Assembly: GCA_000149265.1 (NCBI GenBank)
Contig: CH002571.1
Coordinates: 115,138-179,137, forward strand
Length of the DNA: 64,000 bases
DNA from: Ciona savignyi
Lineage: Eukaryota; Chordata; Ascidiacea; Phlebobranchia; Cionidae
Direction: 5' to 3'
Shown: piece by piece, positions 31,250-42,800 of the stretch
Layout of the letters: each line of letters opens with the position of its first letter
Position numbering within the stretch: position 1 is the first letter of the stretch
The notes under the pieces: model-generated
Database searches by the model: none
What the model was told of the DNA's origin: nothing
What the model saw: only the letters and a program-made list of their open reading frames with translations
Translations under genes and position numbers: made by a program

Positions 31250-33714
31250 TTTTAATCCTTAAATTACTTACAGCTTTAAAAGAAATACTTCAAGATTAAC
31301 TCATGTAACACAATGTATAATATGGAAATGGTTTTATAAGCTTGAAACTAGGATGAATAAGCTGTACAGAAATATCGCTCAACAGAACTAACCTACTTAA
31401 CGCCCCTACTACCCACGCTTCATCTCCGGTTACTAAGATTAAATGTTTACGTCACGACAAGCGTCGGCAGTCACTGCACAAACAAATGCCCATCCACTGT
31501 TGCGGTGTCACAAGAATTGCACTGATGTTCTATGGGCAATGAGGCGTCCCCTACCACGGAACAAAGTTCGCAAGGCTATTGATTTCATAAACCCAATCGT
31601 TCAGCTTATGATGATTGTTTTGTTTGCCGAAGTCTATTGCCCTATTGTGACGCAAAACACCATAGCTCCCAACTTACGGAAACACGCTACAATATATCTG
31701 GTGTTTTACAAGAAGTTATATAGCAATTATCCATTTGACGCCATTACGGTTTTCCAGTTCAAGGGTTTAGACATTTAAAACCCCAGCTTTAAATCTGATA
31801 GAGGTGAAATACATAGTAATAAAGAAGGTATTGCAGAGACAAGATCGACAGTCTGTGAACTTTTGTTTACTATATATAAGAATGGAAAAACACAAGGGGC
31901 TTTATCGCACAAGCAATCGCAATATTACCTCGCTCCCGCCTGAACTATCGCGTGTGTTGTGTATGATTTCGATTTTAAACGGAACTTATTTTATGGTAGA
32001 ATTATTCAATTTGGTTCATGCAATATTCATAACTGGGCCGTGCTTGCACATTTAATGTTTTAATTTTAATCAATGTTAGGTTTGCTGTGCCATTTTGTTT
32101 GCTTCCGCATGTTTAACCGACCAGCCAGCGACCAATTTCGAATTTGCATTCCATGAGCTTAAAGGTGAATAAGCAATAAGCCACACGCTCTTTCGTCGTA
32201 TATATGACGTAACCGCCTTTCGCCAGGTTACAGCCTTATCCAGTTTGTTTGTTTAAATATAAACATAAAATAGCAAAAAACAACTCAATATAAACTGCAT
32301 TAATCTTAACGTACTAAAACGATGAACACTAAAGAGTATATCAGTATAAACAAAAGGTCACAAAATGGTTCGATCACTGCCCCAGAGAAGAAAAATGGAT
32401 GTTAGTAAAAACAAAGCGACGCGATAAAAGCAATTAAAGTCACCCCATAGTCTATATAATGATGTGATACCCATACATATATCTTGGTACGAACAAAAAT
32501 AACCAGTCACTCTCTTATAAACTGACACATCCATGCAGGTAACATAGGTTACGCCGAGATGGATATTTTCATGAAGGAGTTTGTAGCTTGCACAAAACAG
32601 TGTTGTACTTCGGGTAAATACTGTATAGGCTACCGAACTTATGTGCAGTGTCATGTATCCTGAAAGGAAAACTACCTCTGTTATATCTTGTATTCTGTTG
32701 CCTTAACTATTGCCCCAAGTTTAGATTGGTAAATCGAAAAAAAAGTTTATATTAGAAACAGACGATATACACTTTGTATGAGATACCAAGTGTGATTAGG
32801 CAGGGAACCAGGGAACTCAACTGTCTCAGCAGGCAGAAACATCGTAGTCAGAATGTTTTTTTTACAAAGATTCGTGGTTTACCCTTTCCAATTAAATACA
32901 GCATCGAATACACATCTTAGGAAAACCAAATTACAAAGTGATCATGAAACTTTAATTAAAATATGTATAGATTAACACATAAATAATGCAAAGTGTTATT
33001 AGAAAATTCAAAACGATCGGGAACAACTAAAATAGCGATATTCACGTTGATGAGTTAATGGAGTGAAATAGTAGATAATATAAGAAGGTAGGATACACAT
33101 TTTTATCCTGATGAGTGGGAAAACCAAAGTCACTAAAAATTACCGGATGTTCTTGTTGACTAAACAGTTGTATCGTGTAATATAACTTCTTAATTTAATC
33201 ATCAAAAAGGCCATTACTAGCCTTATCATGGGACTCAACTACACAAAGAAGTCCGGTTAAAGACTGGAACAAGCTAGCCATGACCTTCTTCATTACTTTA
33301 CTGCACAGCAGGATAGCAGACAACAATCATTATAATAATTAACAATAAAATTCCCAATAAAAACATTCTATTTAGACGATGTTATTTTTAATTTTTAGGT
33401 ATTGGAAACTTAGTATGGTATTGCATATGTTGCACATAGGCTATGCATTGAATTTAACTTATAGTTAAAAAAACTTATAACTTAACTTGGCGCTGTAACA
33501 CAAATAATGTAGCAACTGACAAAATAAACGTAATGCAGTAGAAAATATTAGTAAAGTCAAATGTAAAGTACAGAACCGAATTTAAACCCGCTATAATAAA
33601 ACGATTAACGAAAACACGCGCGGCAGATTGATTAAGTGATGCCCATTATAAAAGAAACGCTTAATACAAATATACCTAAAATACCATTTCAGGCTACATC
33701 TGCGTGTATTTGGA
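31250..33714. other. Intergenic: GK promoter side and ATP8B copy A 3' flank
   Basis: No gene recognised in 2.5 kb. The end next to 31250 must hold the 5' UTR and promoter of GK (minus strand); no clear TATA box was seen. Around 31390-31560 the sequence is less AT-rich and carries CG dinucleotides. The far end holds the 3' UTR of the flippase copy A. An open frame of 111 codons at 31443-31778 on the plus strand shows no family resemblance and is regarded as chance. Confidence 0.4.
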
Positions 33715-36700
33715 TTAAAATTTGGATTCAGTTCTGGGTAAAGTGGAACCATAATGACCATTCATTTTTTCGACATTCAACATATTCTTGGGGTTTCTTT
33801 GACGTATCTAAAAAATATGAATGTTAAATGAATCGAATAGTACAATACAAACTTGCTATTACTTTATCGAGGTAACTGGGCCAAAGTGCAGAGTACAAAA
33901 CACGGAGAAACACCACAGGCATAATGCAGGTGACTGTCAAAAGTAAAACCAAGAACCACAAAGTTGGAGATGTATAAGATGTTCTTGCAACACCTAAAAC
34001 AATAAATAAACTTAGTTACAGATTTTTATATATAAATATGAATCATAATGTCATTCAGTTAAACCTTTTTTTTTAATTAGCATGTTTCACATAGAAGTAA
34101 CTTACAAACTACAATGTTCAATTTTAAAAGTTATATATCCTTTTAGCAGCACAGGTTTTTTTACTTTTCTTAAATAGAAAACTTACCAACAAATGGAAAC
34201 TGGCTTGTGATTAAGTTGTACAAACCATCACTGTACAAAGCAAACTGAAATGGAAACAGAGCAAGGATACTTCCCCATGTAAAGAAGTGGTTCAAACCCG
34301 TCCAGTAATCAGTGTCAATTGCAATCTGAAAAATGTTAATATACATTTTTTATTAAAAGTAGGCAGTAAGTGGATTACAATAAATATGCTTTATTATATT
34401 AATAATCAATTGGTAAGAGCTGAACTCATCCTAAATAAAGTAAGATGGTAATCTGAATGAAGGAAAAATGCTAGACTAGCAAACAGGTAAAACGAGTTTT
34501 TTTTTAAACTAATATGATAAGATACTTTTTAGAACTGCACAGGACATAGTCAAACTGAAAATATATGAGATCACACTCACTTGCAAGTTAACTACAAAGA
34601 TCATGGCCGTTGCTATCACCGTGGCAACAAATTGGTGATCCGCCATATCAAGTCCAACTGAATCCACATTCTCATATAATGCTCCATATGGTATAAAGAA
34701 CATTACGAGACTAGTTAAAATGCCTTTGATAATGCTGAAACATATTTGTTCTGTTCACAAATCATGACTACTTGCTTTTTTAACATTTTTTACTTACTTT
34801 GGTAATGAAACTATTAAATTTTTTGAACAAATAAAGATTTTTAAACAACCAACACATACCTTCTGCTAAATTTATTTAGGTTGAAAAGTTCATTTTTCTG
34901 TCCACTCAAATAAAGTTTTGGTAACTTGATGCACACTTGATCATTTACATCCTAACAAAACAACAGCCCATAAATTTATATGTAATTCTATTTACATTTA
35001 TAAAAAACTAGACAGTTGTGTCTTTAGGCAAGGCATGTAACGGAAATTGCCTGAACCCAGCGGATTATTGGGTTCTACCAAATTGAAGGAACATGTGAAT
35101 CATACACAACACACTGCAATAGCTGCGGTATTAACCCGACGATTGGCGCGGGGTGATCTGATGATTGCCTGTGTGTTAACCCCCTTGGTTTTCCCATTCA
35201 TGTGGATAAACATAAATATCTAATTCCTATCCTTAATCAAAAATAAAACTAGCATCTTACCTGATCTAGCACAGCAAGAAAGATGACAGGTAGAGATGTG
35301 TAAATTATATTATAGAGGGTAACAAACCAATCATCATAAACTGACTGTAAAAATGCAAGGTAAATATTATATCCACAAACTGACAAAATAATTACCAACC
35401 TGTGCAGAGTAACCATTGAAAAATGCAAACCAGAAATGCACAAGTGTGAACGCAAAGTTTTTATAGAAAAAGTAATTGAGAAACTTGCAAATTCTCATGT
35501 ATGACCACCGCCCATGGACAAGTAGTAGTCTTTCCAAATACCTGCAAATATTGAACTTAAAACATTGCAAATATAAAAGTTCACTGCAATACCTCTGGTA
35601 CTGGTAGTTATACCCATACATTTTTTGGTTCTACCAGGAGTGCAACAGTACATCATAATGTTCAAACTATCTATGTTGTTATATTTCACGTTATTTATGG
35701 ACTAATTCATTATGTTTAAGGATATTAAAAAGAATTTTGGTTCCATGGAAGTGCCAGGACTGTAACTTAATGCCTGTGGTTATAAAAGTACCAGTGTACA
35801 AAAATTGTGACCCTTTTTTAAACTGAAAATAAAAAAAATCTAGATATGTTCCTTAATATTCAAACATTAAAAATGATATTTTTCAGAACAAGAATCCAGT
35901 GCAAATGTTCAAATAAAAACTTAGTTTCTCTCAAGAGTAGAGAATGTCGGGTGTACAAACCTGAATTGTCCAAAAGCGAAATCAGCGGACAAAACAGCTT
36001 GTGTCCCTTCCTCCCCACTTATCCCAACTCCTATGTGAGCAGCTGCAATGATTCTCATAAATTTCTGTGTTTTATAAGAAATAAATATTTTGTTATTACC
36101 TTTAATCATGCTCACGTCATTAGCACCATCGCCTATAGCCAGAGTAACAGCTTTTTTGTTTTTCTTTACCAGCTCAACAACTTTTGCCTTTTGTATGGGA
36201 GTCACTCTGCAGCATATAACAGCTGTGCACTGTGAAGCTAGCTCCAAAAACTTAAGTTTCATATCCTGATTTAATGCATGGACCTGATAACAAAATAATA
36301 CACACCATCATAAGTATCCCACAAAAACAGTTAGAATGACAGGGTGAAAATTCCCATTCAATGGCTGTAAAAAATTGGCTGTATATGTGCACAATTCGTT
36401 TGTTGGTACCACATCACTGTAAGAATGGAAACTATTGTCAGGGGTGGGGGTTAGTAACCTTTTTTTGCATTTTTAGGAAACTCAAATTGATCTACCATCT
36501 CAAATATAACCTTCCTGTTAATTTGTACAAACAAATGCATTATCTAGCATAGATTGATATGATGACATTTGACGCCAAGAATACAGGGCAATTACTGATA
36601 AGCGTTTTGTCCACAACTACTTTAATGCCCATAGAAAGGAATAAACTGATATCTATCAGGTGTTCAACCACCACACTGAATATTTGAACTTAGCAGGCAT

Positions 36701-36890
36701 AACAATAGTTTTTATTTTAACTGCGTGACTTAAAGTTTAACAAAGACATGTATTTTAAACATTACATTTAAAAAATGATAAAGCTAAACAAAATTACCAA
36801 GCTGTGGCCGTTTATTACCAGCCCATGAGTACTGGTAGCGTTTCTGTCAACATTGGGAATTTCAACCTCCGTAACTGAATTTTGCAGTTC
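33715..36890 (-). CDS. ATP8B2-like: ATP8B copy A, exons 23-32: hinge, M5-M10, short C-tail
   Basis: Exons: 36798-36890, 36100-36283, 35961-36042, 35400-35541, 35261-35344, 34860-34951, 34581-34734, 34187-34325, 33863-33993, 33715-33807. Exon 24 encodes [21 protein letters not shown] and [11 protein letters not shown], which bind Mg and the hinge. Exons 26-31 encode the C-terminal membrane segments. The final exon starts IRQRNPKN and stops at 33715-33717 after 30 residues, so the [19 protein letters not shown] tail of copy B is missing. If the donor after exon 31 (AAA then GTAATA) is not used, translation runs to a nearby stop instead; the spliced form is preferred because phase and first residue (I) match copy B. 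Confidence 0.85.
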
Positions 36891-39800
36891 CTGCAATGAA
36901 AATTGGTTTATGACACACTCGTTTAGACAATCAGATTTACTACTTGTTATATATCAAGTCACATTCTTATGCATAGCTAACGAACCGTATGTTCATTATC
37001 AATGAACGAAGCATTGATTACCCCTTGAGGTTTGATCTTCTCCAAAGCGTTTTCGATTTCTGTTTCTACCTGCATTGAAGGGGGAAACGATTATATAATT
37101 AGCCGAACCCATAAATTTTGATGACTAATTAATACACATTACCTCATCCTCAGTATATCCTTTTATAATCAAGACATTTTTCATTTCTTCAGTGAGCATA
37201 TGACATGAGTAGCCAATGTTAATGGCAGTTTCTTGCTTGTCACCAGTTAGTACCCAGATCTTTATGTTGGCATTTGATAAGTTGGCTATGGTTTCTGGGA
37301 CACCATCCTATATAATAAAAGGTATAGACGGGGAATAGGTCTGCTTCCGATTTTGCCTCTTACCTGCAACTTGTCTTCAATAGCAGTTGCACCAAGCAAC
37401 TCCATATCTCTTTCTATCTCTTCATAAACAGCAGACAAGCGGTCCTCTCTATCTTCTAATGCAGTGCTTGCTTTAAAATGAGCTTCTTTCCAAACTGAAG
37501 AAGAACGAAAACACAGCTCAATTAAGATAACTTAATTTTAAAAAAAATTACAACTAACCACTAAACACGTCCTCTTCCAGTTCTTTCTTAGCTAGACACA
37601 GGGTTCTTAATCCTGCCCTTGCAAAGCTCTACAAATAAGAAAACCAATAGATAAAAAATGAATCTAAATAAATTTACTCTGCAAAATTTTTATAGTAACA
37701 TTTTCACAATGTTACAAAATTACAAATTACATTGTTTTTTATTATTAAAGCAGTAAATTAATTTTTAAAAGAACTGAAAGGTAAAAACAGAGCACAACAG
37801 GCCACTTACATCTAAATGTTTTTCTGTCTTTGAAATTAATTTCGGATCACACTTCTTTGACAGATTTTGTAAAATGGCAGAGTCAGCACCTTTACAGTAC
37901 AGTACCACCTTACCTAATTTAGGATGAAATAAAAAATACAATTGAAACAAGACAGGACTATCTACCACATTTTGACTCTAGTCACAATTGGTATATTTTT
38001 TACATAGTGTAAACAATTTGTTTTTACATACCTAAAATAATGGGTACTTATCAATCCAAACTAGTTTTATGTGACCTTTGTTTGAAATATATTATTGTGT
38101 AATGCATTGTGGGTTAACAATAATAAAAGTAACAACAAACCTAACATTTCTAGGGATGCACAATATAGGATAGTTAGGTATTCTAGAATATTCTAGAATA
38201 ATACATTTCGAATCTAGAATTTCGAATCCTATTCTAGAATGTTTTACCATGTATTTAAATTTGCTATGCTGTGCATATATTTTCTCATTTATAGTGAATT
38301 AGCCATATGCTTTTAAACTGTGATGAGAGCAATTTATGTAGTCCAACAATATTTTACCATTACATATTTTTTTAATCATATGTAACATCTCTAAACACTA
38401 TCTGCCATGAGGGAGGATAATAGTCTAGTAGGTTGTTGTTGAAATGAATGGCTGAGAAAAATGCTCCCAAACACCAGACAATTTTTATTTGCATAGTTTG
38501 GTATCAAGACTAGCTATTATTGCCCTTGCACAATTAAACATTAATTTACTATTTAACACAGTTATACCTCGGTAAAAAAATAATAAATTAATCACTGCAA
38601 AAACACCTAACTATAAAACACATAGGATATCATTAAATTGAATACATAGGATATCATTCATTGTGTTTATTGAAAACATAGTTGTTTAAGTGAAATATAT
38701 ATTGCAAATACTAACGTGTTTAGCCTGTAAATAACTCTTCCGCCTTTGGAATAATTGCGTCATATTTAAAGGTGCGATAAACCACGTGATTACAGCCTGG
38801 CGAAAGTGACCTACTTTCTTTGTGCGTGCGTGAGTTTTAAGCGCGTCTGTCCACAATGCACGTGTATGGGACAACTGATAAGATAATGTTGTTGTGCTTT
38901 GATGCAAGTTGTATTTCCGAGCTGCCGCTTTAGAAAATGTTCGGACGCTTTCACACGATAGATGCACTTTCGGTATGGAGAAACGCATTACGGGTATTAC
39001 ATACGAATGAAGAAGCCATTTTACAATTTTGAGATTACGAATTTACTTCAATGACGATTCACCAAAAGTTTCTTATCATAGTTATCCACTGTCGCACGCT
39101 TGCATGAAACGCATGACGCTGACGTCTGCATAATCGGCATCACGCGTGTTTTTGCGCGATGGATCGCAGCCAATATTTTACGTTTTTAATTTCGAATCCT
39201 AACTATTCTTATTAAATTGCTTGTAAAGATTCGAATCCCTAGAGATTCGAATCTCAAAGATTCGAAATTCTATATTGTGCATCCCTAAACATTTCTAAAA
39301 GTTTCCATGGAATTATTTGTTTTCCAATTTGGGAAAAGAAAACTGGTCACTTACGATTTATTGGAGTACGACTAAAGATGCAGTTTAAAAATGTTAGCTA
39401 AACACTGTTAAAGATTTGATTTGAAGCCTTTCGGATCGATGTAGAATGACAAAGTGAGCATTTTAAAATCTTTGGAAAATGGACTTACATCTGCCATGAT
39501 TAAAAATTTTGTACTTTGCTAGTCCAGCGAATTCTTCTGGATTTGGATTTATGCATATATAGGTCATTGTGGTAAAATATGTACAAATTTTACTCTGAAT
39601 TGTTATTTTCTTTCGTGCGATATTGACTGACAAAACATTTCTGTCCTGTGTGTGGTGGAAAAAAAGAAAAAAACATGCACTTGAAATTATGATTTAACAT
39701 GTTGCCGTTAACTTTATCACAGTTAAAATGTGATAAAAATGCAGGCCAAAAGTTTAGGATTATTTTTTTGTTTCGTCAAAATAGTAATGAAATCACAACC

Positions 39801-42800
39801 TTCCTATTTGGGTCAAGAAACATAAAATATTTGTTAAACAATTGTTAGTTGTTAAGGCAAATTAATTACAAAATTAATTTGATGGGCACAGTTATAGACA
39901 AAAGTGGCTGCCAAACCTATTTATTATCAGGTGATAGCTGTTGCCGTTATTACGAATTCCTGTAGACATACAAAAAAAGATTTCTGTAAAAATGTTTATA
40001 CCTTCGTTGTTTCTTATGATGACAGACATTCGCTTACGAACATTGTCAAAATCAAGCATTGCCAAAACCTTGTACTCCACTGGTTTACCTAAAAAGCACA
40101 CGTTTTAATTTTTGCAATCCAACATTTTAAATAGGCAGGAAAAATATCTATGCCCACCCATTTCCATTATTGTGAGTGTATCGTAACTTTTTGATTTAAA
40201 CACAAATCCAAAATTTCTTGCAGCGGACACCAAAGCAGCCTCATCTGGTGATTGTGCACGATACAACAAACTGCCTGAAATTCAAACATAAGATTATTAA
40301 ACAAAACACACATATATTAAAGAGTTGTATAAATACTCAAATGGTATTATTAATCATGAAAGTCCACTGGATTATATACGTAGTGGGGTCCTAAAATACA
40401 ACATATTGCAATAAAAAGAACATTACAAAAACAAACATTTTGGTTTTAATGTTAACCTGTTTTGATTACAGATGTTGCAACTAAGTTACATCCATTTTCA
40501 ACTTACCATTTTTTGAGTTCTCAATCATCACAGAGTGGCAGATTGATAGAAGGCGAAAGAATTCATCGCAATGTTTATCACCTGCTCTGATTTTATCCAC
40601 AAGTGTCTTGTCATGAAATTGAAATGATGTCTCAGCATATTCGTTATATGACAAGTCCACTGACGGCAACTTCTATTAAAAATTTGGGGGAAAATTGTTG
40701 ACAAATTGGTGGATTCCTGCAAGCCATTTGCTTAGATATTATTTATCAAAATCCTGTTTTATCTTTTAAAAAATCAGTAACACAATCTATTACAGAAAAC
40801 ATATCATTCTGATTTCTGAACACAATTTGGTAATATTATTGTTAAATTTACAATAAAATCATAATACAATACATCACCTCATCATCCAAAACCATCACAC
40901 CATTCTCGTCATAGATATCTCCATATCTGTTGCCTGCTATCGAGCATTTGTTAAATTTCATAACATTCTGAGTGAGTGTTCCAGTTTTGTCCGAAAATAT
41001 ATATTCAACTTGGCCAAGCTCCTAAAAATGGGGGAAAAATATTAACAAACTCTTATATGACTAAATCTTACCGATAACACCAACACTACTTGAATGGACC
41101 ATAAGTCGAAATAAAGAAAAATTCTTTACAGTAATTTCTCCATTCTATTCAACACAGTTTAATAGCTCTGCTTACCCAACTTTAAGCATAAGGTGATGTG
41201 ATTACCCTTTTTATAACACTTCCACCTTTCCACAGACATAAACAGAAGTAGTCTTATTAATACCAAGCATAAATTTGTCTAAATTCTAAGCCCAAATTTG
41301 AAAACATGAACATGCATGTAATTAACAGTATACATAAGAGCAGTAATCATGGGAACTAAAATAAAAAAGCCTTTTATTGCCCACATTCCTGGTCCCAGAG
41401 TTACTGTGAACCTGCCACCACTATTGTATATATTGTATGATGTATCATGCCTCATTCAGTGTAGTAGTTCTTGCCACAGCTGGTAAATCTTTCTTTTCAT
41501 AATAAATCAAGCGGTCCCAGTCAATGAAGAAACTTTGAGTAAGTCGAATGAATTCGACACTGAAAATACAGAAGCAGAAAACTGGGTTATGTTCAGCAAC
41601 CAAAAAAATTTCTTTTGGGTAAAAAAATAACCACGGATTACAAAAAAAAAACATAAAACTACATTAGCAAATCTATCAAGAAAGAGAGACATTTATATCA
41701 AAGTTCTTATATGTTTAACTTACCTTACATAGAGAGATATTGGCACCAAAGTGTTGAGACTTATAATGTAAGACCAAAACATTAGGAACCCTGACATTTG
41801 AGGATCCGGTGAGAATGATTCCCATGGAAGAATAAACTTGAAAATTCTGTTTTACAGAATTAATAAAACAACCAAAAATCAGTAAGTTTAAAATGGATTC
41901 TAAGAATCAAATGCATATGGAATATTATATTTTATTTGTTTGAAGGAACTGGTTAGGTTTTTAAGATAAAAGATAAAAATAATAGTAATGCTTATCCCCA
42001 GGGGTACCTCATTCCTACAATTCGATATCCAGAACTATTGCACTATTTTGCATGTGCTTGGGACATTGCACCCATTTTTGTTAAATGCAACAACATATGT
42101 AAATGTGGAGCTAGTAGCTGATTTTCATCCACCTTATAGACTAACTTGTCAGACACACAAATGAGTAATAATATGCTTTCGATAGATTCGCAGAGTTTGC
42201 TATTAAGTACAATTTATTTTGATAATAAACATTTTTCAACTTACCACTCCAATATCAGATTCCCACAAACTGTTCAGTATTGCACATAAAGTTGCAAGCA
42301 AAAAAAGAACAACAAAAATCTGGTAATGAGTAAGAAAGGTGATATGACACTAAGAGAACGAACAAAGGAAAGTCGTCACTAACCAGCCAGACCAGTTTGT
42401 TCATAAATCGTTCAATGCTGGTTCTCTTCAAAATCCTACGACCTGATTGGATAAATAGTCATAAAAACGAACAAACTTTGCAAACATTGTTAAATGAAGC
42501 ATTGATTACACAGTAATAAAACTATTGTAGGTTGAGATAAATTATTCTCTCTTTGTCCCCTTTTGTTAAAAAAAGCCTTAAATTATAAGTAATTATTGTC
42601 AGATACATACCACCGTCGTATTAGAAAAATATCCTAGTATTGATCATAAAGATATAAATATAAGTACTTACCTGTGTTCTGCATTAACTTTGTATCTGAT
42701 CCAGCGAAGATGATCAACCCAAAACACCAGTCGGTGTTCCTCAGCGTGCAACCCCTCAGTAGGATTTTCTCATTATCAATTGGGAGTGTTTGATTGTTTA

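Noticed and set aside
31443..31778. 111-codon open frame upstream of GK
   Set aside because: No family resemblance, no splice or poly(A) context, and it lies in the GK promoter region; probably chance.
36436..36470. CAGGGGTGGGGGTTAG as another hAT end
   Set aside because: Only a short match, with no opposite end or target duplication.
38686..38988. 100-codon frame inside the hAT-type element
   Set aside because: No hAT dimerisation or catalytic motif; the element looks non-autonomous.
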